Source: Parafrigoribacterium_A sp035571875 (GTDB lineage: Bacteria > Actinomycetota > Actinomycetes > Actinomycetales > Microbacteriaceae). Taken from it: 64,000 nucleotides of DNA. The stretch covers positions 88,502 to 152,501 of the forward strand of contig DATNBR010000090.1 in assembly GCA_035571875.1 (NCBI GenBank), read 5' to 3'. The notes under the pieces were generated by a model. The model had not been told where the DNA came from. It searched no databases and saw nothing but the letters and a program-made list of their open reading frames with translations. Every line of letters begins with the position of its first letter. Position 1 is the first letter of the stretch. A program made the position numbers and the translations under genes. Positions 34,423 to 42,829 of the stretch are shown in pieces.

Positions 34423-35414
34423 TCGTCGACCTGCCTGACACCACGAGCAGCCACATCTCGAAGGCGCTCGTCAAGATTCGCGAGGAGGGCGGCGCAGTCG
34501 CCCTCGGCCGCGTGCTCACCCTCGTCATCTCGACCGCGCTCGGTCACGAAGAGGAGGCGATCGAGGCCGCGAACGACGCTTCTCGCGAGCACCCGATGCG
34601 CGTCATCGTCATCTCGACGGAGCCCGAAGGGCAGCGCGATCGTGACGCGGCGCGCCTGGATGCCCAGATCCGCGTGGGCGGCGATGCCGGCGCGAGCGAG
34701 GTCATCGTGCTGAAGGCCTATGGAGACACCGCCTCCGACGAGGAGGGGCTCGTCACCGGGCTGTTGCTGCCGGATGCTCCCGTCGTGGCCTGGTGGCCCG
34801 GTGAGGCGCCGCCTGTGGCCTCGGAGTCGCCGCTCGGGCGCATCTCCCAGCGCAGAATCACGGATGCTGCGGCGCAGAGCAATCCGCGCGAGTTTCTCGC
34901 TCACCTCGCCTCGACCTACAAGCCCGGCGACACGGACTTCTCCTGGACCAGGCTCACGCTGTGGCGCGCGCAACTCGCCGCTGTGCTCGACCAGCCACCG
35001 TACGAGGCGATTACGCAGGCCGAGGTACACGGCGCATCCGACTCCCCCTCCACCTCGCTGCTCGCGGCCTGGTTGCAACTGCAGCTGCAGGTTCCCGTTC
35101 GTCACGAACTGCTTACCCCGTCGGCGGGATCCAGCGGCATCCAGGGCGTCAAGATGCACCGCGCCTCCGGCGTGATCGAGCTCGAGCGCACCCACGTCAA
35201 CATCGTCACTCTCGTGCAGCCGAACCAGCCCGTGCACGACATCTCGTTGCCGCGCCGCAACCTGCGCGACTGCCTGGCCGAAGAACTGCGACGTCTCGAC
35301 CCCGACGAACTGTTCGGCGAGGTCATCCAGCGCGGGCTCCATCAGTTGCACCAGCCCTCGACAATCTCACCCGACGAAATCACAGTCGGAGACGCTACGG
35401 TGTCACACAAATGA
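34419..35414 (+). CDS. opcA: Glucose-6-phosphate dehydrogenase assembly protein OpcA
   Basis: This 331-residue protein is the OpcA activator of G6PDH. It has the family features LVISTALGHEEEAIEAANDASREHPMR, LLPDAPVVAWWPGEAP and DFSWTRLTLWRAQLAA. It overlaps zwf and pgl by 4 nt on each side, which fits stoichiometric production with both enzymes. Confidence 0.95.
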   Translation: MIVDLPDTTSSHISKALVKIREEGGAVALGRVLTLVISTALGHEEEAIEAANDASREHPMRVIVISTEPEGQRDRDAARLDAQIRVGGDAGASEVIVLKAYGDTASDEEGLVTGLLLPDAPVVAWWPGEAPPVASESPLGRISQRRITDAAAQSNPREFLAHLASTYKPGDTDFSWTRLTLWRAQLAAVLDQPPYEAITQAEVHGASDSPSTSLLAAWLQLQLQVPVRHELLTPSAGSSGIQGVKMHRASGVIELERTHVNIVTLVQPNQPVHDISLPRRNLRDCLAEELRRLDPDELFGEVIQRGLHQLHQPSTISPDEITVGDATVSHK

Positions 35415-36178
35415 GTAACGAACGCAGGGTCATCGTGCATCAGGACCGCCAGGCGCTCACGGGCGCCGTGGCGGCACGGTTCATCACGAAGGTGGTCGAC
35501 CTCCTCGACGAGAAGCCCGAGGTGAACATCGTGCTCACCGGCGGCACGTCTGGGATCGGTGTTCTCGAAGCGATCAATGCCTCGCCCGCGCGGGACACGA
35601 TCGACTGGTCTCGCGTGCACCTGTGGTGGGGCGACGAGCGCTGGCTTCCCAGCGGCGATGCCGAACGCAACGACGAGCAGGCGCGCATCGCGCTCCTCGA
35701 TCACGTGGCGCTGCTCGAGGCGCACATCCACCGCTTCGCTGCCGACGATGGGGAGCTCGACCTCGATGCTGCGGCTGCCGCCTACGAGCGTGAACTCGCT
35801 GCGGCCGGTGGCGAGACGGGGCTGCCGCTGTTCGACATCCTGTTCCTCGGTGTCGGACCGGATGGCCACATCGCCTCACTTTTTCCGGGCATGGAGGGCA
35901 TTCAGGTCACGGATCGTGCGGTGGTCGGTGTGCGCAACTCCCCCAAGCCGCCGCCCGAACGACTCAGCCTGACCCTCGGCGCGATCAACAGTGCGGACCG
36001 AATCTGGCTTGTCATGGCCGGTACGGACAAGGCCTCGGCGCTCGGACTGGCGCTGGCCGGAGTCAGCATGTTCGAGGTGCCGGCGGCCGCGGCCGAGGGC
36101 CGTAAGCGCACGGTCTTCTTCGTCGACCAGGATGCCGCTGCAGAGGTCCCCGAGGACCTCATCGCCACCGACTACTAG
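35411..36178 (+). CDS. pgl: 6-phosphogluconolactonase
   Basis: This 255-residue NagB/RpiA-fold hydrolase has VLTGGTSGIGVL, the VHLWWGDERWLP loop and GVGPDGHIASLFPG. It opens 6-phosphogluconolactone. The ATG at 35411 overlaps the opcA TGA; a longer frame upstream is an opcA shadow. It is the last gene of the operon, convergent with rbpA 57 bp later. Confidence 0.96.
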   Translation: MSNERRVIVHQDRQALTGAVAARFITKVVDLLDEKPEVNIVLTGGTSGIGVLEAINASPARDTIDWSRVHLWWGDERWLPSGDAERNDEQARIALLDHVALLEAHIHRFAADDGELDLDAAAAAYERELAAAGGETGLPLFDILFLGVGPDGHIASLFPGMEGIQVTDRAVVGVRNSPKPPPERLSLTLGAINSADRIWLVMAGTDKASALGLALAGVSMFEVPAAAAEGRKRTVFFVDQDAAAEVPEDLIATDY

Positions 36179-36235
36179 CCGGATCGCGCCCACTCACACA
36201 GGTGGCGGGCGACGTGGTTGTGGCCGAGCTGGCTG

Positions 36236-36601
36236 CTACTTCGCGCTCAGCTTGCCGCGGCGCGCGCGGAGCTGGTTGAGAGCCTCGTCGAGAAGCGTGA
36301 CGGCCTCTTCTTCGGTGCGGCGCTCCTTCACGTAGGCAAGGTGCGTCTTGTAAGGCTCGAGCTTCGCGACCGACGGAGGATTCTCCTTGTCGCGGCCGGC
36401 GGGCGTACCGCAACTCGGGCAGTCGATCTGCTCGGGAATCTCCTCGGCCTCGATGCTTGCGAGAAAGTAGGGGCTCAGTTCATGGCCGTTGGCGCACCAG
36501 TAGAACACCTGCACGCGCTCAGCGTGAAACCCACGATCCTGCTCCCCCATGGGGCCCGCACCAACGCGTGACCCACGGATAGCGCTACCACCCGATGCCA
36601 T
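36236..36601 (-). CDS. rbpA: RNA polymerase-binding protein RbpA
   Basis: This 121-residue actinobacterial factor binds the principal sigma factor and core RNA polymerase and stabilises open complexes. It shows the N-terminal RGSRVGAGP region, a zinc-knuckle-like pair (YWCANGHE and CPSCG) and a C-terminal sigma-interaction helix KTHLAYVKERRTEEEAVTLL. The ATG at 36601 is chosen; the longer frame upstream is a secG shadow. It lies 8 nt after secG. Confidence 0.93.
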   Translation of the reverse strand: MASGGSAIRGSRVGAGPMGEQDRGFHAERVQVFYWCANGHELSPYFLASIEAEEIPEQIDCPSCGTPAGRDKENPPSVAKLEPYKTHLAYVKERRTEEEAVTLLDEALNQLRARRGKLSAK

Positions 36602-36609
36602 TGTGTCTC

Positions 36610-36861
36610 CTATCCAGCCGCGTCGAACTTCGTGATGAGTCCGAGCACGATGATGCATGCGATCCATACGACGCCGAGCAGCACCGTAATGCGATTGAGG
36701 TTGCGCTCCGCAACGCCGGACGCTCCCAGGTTCGACGTGACGCCACCACCGAACATGTCGGAGAGGCCGCCACCGTGACCACGGTGCAGCAGGATCAGGA
36801 GGGTCAGCAGGAGGCTGGTGATTCCGAGCACAACCTGCAGGATGACCTGGAGAATTTCCAC
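36610..36861 (-). CDS. secG: Preprotein translocase subunit SecG
   Basis: This 83-residue protein has two membrane segments (about 1-23 and 55-76) joined by a glycine-rich loop HRGHGGGLSDMFGGG, typical of SecG. It assists SecYE translocation. Its position after tpiA is conserved in actinobacteria. A TATACT hexamer in the gap suggests its own promoter. Confidence 0.95.
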   Translation of the reverse strand: MEILQVILQVVLGITSLLLTLLILLHRGHGGGLSDMFGGGVTSNLGASGVAERNLNRITVLLGVVWIACIIVLGLITKFDAAG

Positions 36862-36930
36862 AACGTGCCTTTCTGGGATGCGTCATCGCGATTCGGACGC
36901 ACCGAGCGGTTCTGCGACAAGCCGCTGTTC

Positions 36931-36936
36931 AGTATA
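36931..36936 (-). promoter_or_regulatory. -10 hexamer upstream of secG
   Basis: TATACT on the minus strand lies about 70 nt before the secG ATG, within the 87-bp gap after tpiA. It would allow secG-rbpA expression independent of glycolysis. Confidence 0.45.
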
Positions 36937-36948
36937 ACCGGGATGTGA

Positions 36949-37767
36949 TCAGGTGCCGACGTGCTTCTGGAAGCGCGCGATGCTGGAGAACTCGGCCTGG
37001 TCCAGGCTCGCTCCCCCGACGAGGGCGCCGTCGACGTTCGGCTGCCGCATGAATCCGGCGATGTTGCCGGACTTCACCGATCCCCCGTAGAGGATGCGGG
37101 TCGCGGCGGCAGCGTCTGCCCCGAGCGATTCCTCGATGACCACGCGCAGCTGGGCCGCCACCTGTTCCGCCTGTTCAGGCGTCGCGGGCTGCCCGGAGCC
37201 GATGGCCCAGACCGGCTCATAGGCGACGACGATGTTCGAGCCCGCCTTCACCCCATCGAGTGCGGCGCGCAACTGAGCGACCGGCACGGCACTGGGACCG
37301 TGGATCTCGAGGTCCTCCGCCGTCTCACCGACGCAGATGACGGGGACGAGCGAGTGGGACAGTGCGGCGGCGACCTTCGCGGCCACGACGTCGTCCGACT
37401 CACCGTGCAGGGTGCGCCGCTCGGAGTGACCGATGATGACGTACTCGCACTCGAGCGCCCTGAGGAACGCCGCCGAGATCTCACCGGTGAACGCACCGGA
37501 CTCGTGCGCAGAGACATCCTGGGCGCCGAACTTGAGCGGCAGTCGGTCTGCGGAGACCAGGGTCTGCACCGAGCGAAGATCCGTGAAGGGCGGGAAGACC
37601 GCCACCTCCACCGCCGCGAAGTCGTGGTGCGCGTCCTTGAGGCTCCACGCGAGCTTCTGCACGAACGCGATCGACTGAAGGTGGTCGAGGTTCATCTTCC
37701 AGTTACCGGCGATGAGGGGAACGCGCCGCTGCGGTGACGATCCCTGTGCCGAAGAATTCATTGCCAT
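36949..37767 (-). CDS. tpiA: Triosephosphate isomerase
   Basis: This 272-residue TIM barrel has GNWKMN, catalytic histidine in IIGHSERR, catalytic glutamate in VVAYEPVWAIGSG and the phosphate loop ILYGGSVKSGN. ATG 37767 has GGAGG at 7 nt; ATG 37761 is less well placed. It overlaps the end of pgk by 10 nt. Confidence 0.97.
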   Translation of the reverse strand: MAMNSSAQGSSPQRRVPLIAGNWKMNLDHLQSIAFVQKLAWSLKDAHHDFAAVEVAVFPPFTDLRSVQTLVSADRLPLKFGAQDVSAHESGAFTGEISAAFLRALECEYVIIGHSERRTLHGESDDVVAAKVAAALSHSLVPVICVGETAEDLEIHGPSAVPVAQLRAALDGVKAGSNIVVAYEPVWAIGSGQPATPEQAEQVAAQLRVVIEESLGADAAAATRILYGGSVKSGNIAGFMRQPNVDGALVGGASLDQAEFSSIARFQKHVGT

Positions 37768-38972
37768 CCAAGTACCTCCAGGCCGGGCAGGCGCTTACCC
37801 TCGAGGAATTCGAGACTCGCACCGCCGCCGGTCGAAATGTGTCCGAACTGGCCATCATCGAAGCCGAGTGCCCGCACGGCGGCGGCGGAGTCTCCTCCGC
37901 CGACGACCGACAGCCCCTTCACCTCGGTGAGTGCCTGTGCGACAGCCCTGGTGCCTGCAGCGAACGGCGCCAGTTCGAAGACTCCCATCGGCCCATTCCA
38001 GAACACCGTCTGAGAACCGCGAACGACCTCGGCGAACGCCGAGGCGGTGTCTGGACCGATGTCCAACCCGATTCCGGATGCGCCCCACGGGCTGTCCTCG
38101 ATCGAGTCCGCCGGGCGTACCTCGTGCTCGGCGTCCGCACCGAACTTCGAAGCGACCACGACATCCGTCGGCAGCACGATGTCGACGCCGAGCTTGCGCG
38201 CTTCATCGAGGTAGCCCCGCACGGTGTCGATCTGGTCCTGCTCGAGCAGGCTCGCGCCCACCTTGTGCCCGAGGGCGGCCAGGAACGTGAAGAGCATTCC
38301 GCCGCCGATCAGTAGCGAGTCCACGCGAGGAAGCAGGTGCCCGATGACGCCGAGCTTGTCTGAGACCTTTGAACCACCGAGCACGACGGCGTACGGTTTC
38401 GCGGGATTCTCGGTCAGCCTGTCGAGCACGTCGAGTTCTGCGGCGATCAGGAGACCCGCGGCGCTCGGAAGCGCCTGGGCGAGCTCGAAGACGCTCGCCT
38501 GCTTGCGATGAACCACGCCGAATCCGTCTGAGACGAAGGCGTCGCCGAACGCCGCGAGGCGCTGGGCGAATGCCGCACGCTCTTCGTCGTTCTTCGACGT
38601 CTCACCGGCGTTGAAACGCAGGTTCTCCAAGAGCGCGACGTCGCCGTCGTGCAGGTCGTCGACCGCCTCCTTCGCTGCGGTACCCACGGTATCCGCAGCG
38701 AAGGTGACGGGCTTGCCGAGGAGTTCACACAGGCGCTGTGCGACGGGAGCGAGACTGTACTTCGCATCGGGAGCACCATCCGGTCGCCCGAGATGGGAGA
38801 TCACGACGACGCGGGCTCCCGCATGAATCAACTCGTTGAGCGTCGCGAGCGACGCGCGAATCCGTCCGTCGTCGGTGATCTCGCCGTCCTTGAGCGGGAC
38901 GTTGAGGTCACAACGAACGATGACTCTCTTACCCTCGAGCGAACCGAGGCTTTCTATGGTGCGAAGTGGCAT
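37758..38972 (-). CDS. pgk: Phosphoglycerate kinase
   Basis: This 404-residue glycolytic kinase has VRCDLNVPL, a central hinge and the nucleotide-binding GGGDSAAAV segment near the C-terminus. It sits between gap and tpiA, with a 30-bp gap after gap, as in most actinobacteria. Confidence 0.97.
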   Translation of the reverse strand: MPLRTIESLGSLEGKRVIVRCDLNVPLKDGEITDDGRIRASLATLNELIHAGARVVVISHLGRPDGAPDAKYSLAPVAQRLCELLGKPVTFAADTVGTAAKEAVDDLHDGDVALLENLRFNAGETSKNDEERAAFAQRLAAFGDAFVSDGFGVVHRKQASVFELAQALPSAAGLLIAAELDVLDRLTENPAKPYAVVLGGSKVSDKLGVIGHLLPRVDSLLIGGGMLFTFLAALGHKVGASLLEQDQIDTVRGYLDEARKLGVDIVLPTDVVVASKFGADAEHEVRPADSIEDSPWGASGIGLDIGPDTASAFAEVVRGSQTVFWNGPMGVFELAPFAAGTRAVAQALTEVKGLSVVGGGDSAAAVRALGFDDGQFGHISTGGGASLEFLEGKRLPGLEVLGWQ

Positions 38973-39002
38973 GGCTGTGTCGTTCCGCCGCAGCAGCCCG
39001 GC

Positions 39003-40013
39003 CTAGGAGAGACGCTCGGCGACGTACTCGGTGAAGTCGACGAGACGGTTGGAGTATCCCCACTCGTTGTCGTACCAGCCGGCGACCTTCACCTGGTTGC
39101 CGATGACCTTCGTGAGGCCGGCGTCGAAGATGCAGGAGTGCGGGTCGCCCTGGATGTCGCTGGAGACGATCGGGTCTTCCGTGTAGCTGAGGAAGCCGGC
39201 GAGCTGTCCGCTCTCGGCGGCCTTCTTGTACGCGGCGTTGACCTCTGCCACGGTGACGTTGCGGCTGGCCTCGATCGTGAGGTCGGTGATGGAGCCGGTC
39301 GGGACCGGAACCCGCAGCGCGTACCCGTCAAGCTTGCCGAGCACCTCGGGAACGACGAGGCCAAGGGCCTTCGCCGCACCGGTGCTGGTGGGGATGATGT
39401 TGATCGCTGCGGCGCGGGCACGGCGGAGGTCGCTGTGCGGGCCATCCTGCAGGTTCTGGTCTGCGGTGTAGGCGTGGACCGTGGTCATGAGGCCACGCTC
39501 GATGCCGAACTCCTCGAGGAAGACCTTGACGAGCGGTGCGAGGCAGTTCGTCGTGCACGAGGCGTTGGAGACAATGTGCTGCGTGGCCGGGTCGTAGTCG
39601 TGCTCGTTGACACCCATGACGAAGGTGCCGTCTTCACCCGTTGCCGGTGCGGAGATGATGACCTTCTTGGCGCCGGCGTCGATGTGCTTCTGCGCATCCT
39701 TGGCGTTCGTGAAGCGACCGGTGGACTCGATGACGATGTCGACGCCGAGATCTCCCCAGCCGAGGGCCGCGGGGTCGCGCTCCGCGAGGACCTTGATGCG
39801 CTTGTCGCCGACGACGATGAACTCACCGTCGACCGAGACCTCTTCGGACAGGCGTCCAGCAACGGAGTCGTACTTGAGGAGGTGTGCGAGCGACTTCGGG
39901 TCGGTGAGGTCGTTCACGGCGACGACCTCGAGGTCTGCGCCCTGTGCGAGAGCCGCACGAAGATAGTTGCGGCCGATGCGGCCGAAGCCGTTGATCCCGA
40001 TCTTGACGGTCAA
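39003..40013 (-). CDS. gap: Glyceraldehyde-3-phosphate dehydrogenase, type I
   Basis: This 336-residue enzyme has the NAD fold KIGINGFGRIGRNYLR, catalytic cysteine in NASCTTNCLAP and the YDNEWGYSNRLVD ending. It starts with TTG at 40013, unusual for such a highly expressed gene, but AGGAG at 6 nt supports it. It is the first gene of gap-pgk-tpiA. Confidence 0.96.
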   Translation of the reverse strand: MTVKIGINGFGRIGRNYLRAALAQGADLEVVAVNDLTDPKSLAHLLKYDSVAGRLSEEVSVDGEFIVVGDKRIKVLAERDPAALGWGDLGVDIVIESTGRFTNAKDAQKHIDAGAKKVIISAPATGEDGTFVMGVNEHDYDPATQHIVSNASCTTNCLAPLVKVFLEEFGIERGLMTTVHAYTADQNLQDGPHSDLRRARAAAINIIPTSTGAAKALGLVVPEVLGKLDGYALRVPVPTGSITDLTIEASRNVTVAEVNAAYKKAAESGQLAGFLSYTEDPIVSSDIQGDPHSCIFDAGLTKVIGNQVKVAGWYDNEWGYSNRLVDFTEYVAERLS

Positions 40014-40095
40014 GAGAACTCCTGATGCTGAGGCGCAGTGAAGCGCGACGTGGGTTGGGGATGGTTGTGGGTCAACGCTGGCCCTGGTGAGCGGC

Positions 40096-40118
40096 GCCCG
40101 GGACGATCGGCCCCGGGC
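40096..40118 (-). terminator. GC hairpin downstream of sod
   Basis: GCCCGGG (40096-40102) pairs with CCCGGGC (40112-40118) over 7 bp. It lies just after the sod stop on the minus strand and upstream of gap. It has no T-run. Confidence 0.35.
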
Positions 40119-40127
40119 AGGCCGCAG

Positions 40128-40754
40128 CTATGACAGTACCAGCAGGCCGTTCGTCTTTTCGCGCGCAACTTCGAAGCGCTGCTGCACGTTGGCCCAGTCG
40201 GCGATGTTCCAGAAGGCCTTGATGTAGTCGGCCTTGACGTTCACGTAGTCGAGGTAGAAGGCGTGCTCCCACATGTCGAGCAGGAGCAGTGGAACGGTGC
40301 CGGTGGCGAAGTTGCCCTGGTGGTCGTAGTACTGCTGCACGAGGAGCTTCTGGCCGAGCGAGTCCCAGACGAGCGCGCCCCAACCGGAACCCTGGATGCC
40401 CGCGGAAGCCGCGGTGAAGTGGGCGACGAACTTGTCGAAGGAGCCGAAGTTGTCGTCGATCGCCGATGCGAGTTCGCCCGTAGGCTTGTCTCCCCCGTCG
40501 GGCGAGAGGTTGGTCCAGAAGATCGTGTGGTTGACGTGCCCGGCGAGGTTGAAGGCGAGATCTTTCTCGAGCTTGTTGATATTCGCGAAGTCGCCGTTGT
40601 CTCGGGCGGCCGCAAGCTGCGTGAGCGCGGTGTTGGCACCGGTCACGTACGCCTGGTGGTGCTTGTCGTGGTGCAGCTGCATGATCTTGCCGCTGATGTG
40701 CGGCTCGAGCGCCGCGTAGTCGTAGCCCAGCTCTGGAAGAGTGTATTCAGCCAT
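40128..40754 (-). CDS. sod: Superoxide dismutase, Mn/Fe family
   Basis: This 208-residue enzyme has the metal ligands in HHDKHHQAY, NHTIFW, and DMWEHAFYLDY. The last motif and the surrounding GNFATGTVPLLLLD are closest to manganese enzymes, but metal choice is not certain from sequence. There is no signal peptide. It is inserted between whiA and gap, interrupting a conserved block. AAGGAGAA precedes the ATG, and TAGACT about 60 nt upstream is a candidate -10. Confidence 0.95.
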   Translation of the reverse strand: MAEYTLPELGYDYAALEPHISGKIMQLHHDKHHQAYVTGANTALTQLAAARDNGDFANINKLEKDLAFNLAGHVNHTIFWTNLSPDGGDKPTGELASAIDDNFGSFDKFVAHFTAASAGIQGSGWGALVWDSLGQKLLVQQYYDHQGNFATGTVPLLLLDMWEHAFYLDYVNVKADYIKAFWNIADWANVQQRFEVAREKTNGLLVLS

Positions 40755-40814
40755 TGATGTTCTCCTTGCCTGATGTCCCGGCGCGCAAAACAGCGCGGAT
40801 GGCGGGTGTTTTCC

Positions 40815-40820
40815 AGTCTA
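40815..40820 (-). promoter_or_regulatory. -10 hexamer upstream of sod
   Basis: TAGACT on the minus strand, about 60 nt before the sod start codon, would give a short leader containing the AAGGAGAA ribosome binding site. Confidence 0.4.
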
Positions 40821-40870
40821 CTAGCGTCGTCGCGCGGGTCACCGGGCGGGACCGTAACGGAGGGTAAGGC

Positions 40871-41851
40871 TCAGGCCTCGTCGTAGTCCGCGGGAAGATT
40901 GGCGTCGGTGCCGGGGATGCCCAGGTCGCTCGCACGCTTGTCTGCCATCGCGAGAAGCCGCCGGATACGACCGGCGACCGCATCCTTCGTCATCGGCGGC
41001 TCTGCGTGATGACCGAGCTCGTCGAGGCTCGAGTCGCGGAACCTGAGTCTCAACTCCCCCGCGTACTTGAGATGGTCAGGCAGCTTGCCGTCGAGGATCT
41101 CGAGCGCTCGCTCGACTCGGGCGCAGGCGGCGACGGCGGCCTGCGCGGAACGACGGAGGTTGGCATCATCGAAGTTGACCAGGCGATTGGCCGTGGCCCG
41201 CACCTCGCGCCGCTGGCGCAGCTCCTCCCAGTTGAGCAGGGTGGCATGGGCGCCCATGTGCACGAGCATCGCCCCGATCGCGTCACCGTCGCGGATGACC
41301 ACCCGGTACACGCCACGGACCTCGCGTGCCTTGGCCGAGATCTTGAGGCGACCGGCGGCGCCGACGAGCGCCATCGCCGACTCGTTGCCTGGGCAGGTGA
41401 TCTCGAGTGCGGCCGAGCGACCGGGGTCGGTGAGTGAGCCGTGGGCGAGGAAGGCACCTCGCCAGACCGCTGCGAGTTCCTCGCGGGAGCCGGTGGTGAG
41501 CTTGTTCGGCAAACCGCGGATGGGCCGGCGGCGGGCATCCAGCAGGCCGGTTTGGCGCGCGAGGGTCTCACCGCCTTCGAGAACGCGCACGAGGTAGTGG
41601 CTCGTCCTGCGCAGACCGGATGCGGAGATGACCGCGATCTCGCTGCGAACGCCGTAGAGCTCGGTGAGATCCTTGCGCACGCGGCGTGCGAGCTGCGCGG
41701 TGTCGAGCTCGGATTCGACTGCGATGCGGCCCGAGATGAGGTGCAGTCCGCCGGAGAACCGCAGAATGGTGGCCAACTCGGCAGCGCGAACCGTGGTCTT
41801 ACTCACCTCGACGCGAGCGAGTTCGTCTTTGACATCGGCGGTGAGAGCCAA
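40871..41851 (-). CDS. whiA: DNA-binding protein WhiA
   Basis: This 326-residue regulator has an N-terminal homing-endonuclease-like domain and a C-terminal helix-turn-helix (EPPMTKDAVAGRIRRLLAMAD). In Streptomyces WhiA controls sporulation septation; in non-sporulating relatives it affects cell division. The start is TTG at 41851, with AGAAGGAAG at 6 nt, giving the family's ALTADVKDELARV beginning. An upstream in-frame extension has no support. Confidence 0.95.
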   Translation of the reverse strand: MALTADVKDELARVEVSKTTVRAAELATILRFSGGLHLISGRIAVESELDTAQLARRVRKDLTELYGVRSEIAVISASGLRRTSHYLVRVLEGGETLARQTGLLDARRRPIRGLPNKLTTGSREELAAVWRGAFLAHGSLTDPGRSAALEITCPGNESAMALVGAAGRLKISAKAREVRGVYRVVIRDGDAIGAMLVHMGAHATLLNWEELRQRREVRATANRLVNFDDANLRRSAQAAVAACARVERALEILDGKLPDHLKYAGELRLRFRDSSLDELGHHAEPPMTKDAVAGRIRRLLAMADKRASDLGIPGTDANLPADYDEA

Positions 41852-41885
41852 TCGAATCTTCCTTCTTTTGTGAGTCGCGAGTGCG

Positions 41886-42761
41886 CTATTCGCGACCGAG
41901 GTCGCGATGTTTGACGCTGACGGCGACGCCGTCCTGAGCCCGAAGGATGCCAGCGAGTTGCTCTGCAACCGCTACCGAACGGTGCTTCCCCCCGGTGCAT
42001 CCAATGGCGATCGTAGCGTGTCTCTTGTTCTCGCGCTGATAGCCGGCGAGCACCGGCTTCAGCGCCTTCGCGTAGTCATCGATGAACTCGGTCGCGCCCT
42101 CTTGGGCGAGAACGAAGTCACGCACCTCGCGGTCGAGGCCGTTGTGCATGCGCAGCTCGGGAACCCAGAACGGGTTCGGCAGGAACCGCATGTCGGCCAC
42201 GAGATCGGCGTCGGCGGGGAGCCCATATTTGAAGCCGAAACTGAGGACGGTCAGCTGCAGGCCGGGCGTCTCATCGGACGCGAAGATGTCGATCGTCTTC
42301 GTGGCGAGCTGATGGATGTTGAGATCCGTGGTGTCGATGACGATGTCGCTGTCTTCGCGGATCGCGAGCATCGCTGCGCGCTCCGCGGCGATTCCATCGA
42401 GAAGAGTGCCGTCTCCCTGAAGCGGATGCGGTCGCCGCACCTGTTCGAAGCGCCTCACCAGTTCGGCATCCGTAGCCTCGAGAAAGATCACCCGCACCGC
42501 GGTGCTGCTGCGGAGCGTGTGGACGGTCTCCTGCAGATCTGCGAACAGCCGCCCGCCCCGCACGTCGACGATTGCCGCGATCTTCGGCAGGGTGTCGCCA
42601 GCGCGGCCGGCGAGTTCGACGAGCGGCCTGAGCATCTGCGGCGGAAGGTTGTCGACGACGTACCAGCCGAGATCCTCGAGCGCGTTGCCCACGGTCGAGC
42701 GCCCGGCACCGGACATGCCGGTGACGATCAGCACTTCCTGGCTGTGACTGTCGTCGATCAT
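41886..42761 (-). CDS. rapZ: RNase adapter RapZ family nucleotide-binding protein
   Basis: This 291-residue protein has Walker A GMSGAGRST (15-23), DNLPPQML and the C-terminal IGCTGGKHRSVAVAEQLA region of RapZ. In E. coli RapZ controls amino-sugar synthesis through an sRNA; the actinobacterial role is less clear. It lies between uvrC and whiA. The yvcK gene usually found between rapZ and whiA is absent. Confidence 0.95.
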   Translation of the reverse strand: MIDDSHSQEVLIVTGMSGAGRSTVGNALEDLGWYVVDNLPPQMLRPLVELAGRAGDTLPKIAAIVDVRGGRLFADLQETVHTLRSSTAVRVIFLEATDAELVRRFEQVRRPHPLQGDGTLLDGIAAERAAMLAIREDSDIVIDTTDLNIHQLATKTIDIFASDETPGLQLTVLSFGFKYGLPADADLVADMRFLPNPFWVPELRMHNGLDREVRDFVLAQEGATEFIDDYAKALKPVLAGYQRENKRHATIAIGCTGGKHRSVAVAEQLAGILRAQDGVAVSVKHRDLGRE

Positions 42762-42829
42762 CCGAGTGTCCGCCTTCGCTGGGTACTGCCGGGCCTGACC
42801 TCAAGCCTAGCCAACCTTGGGCGGTCAGC

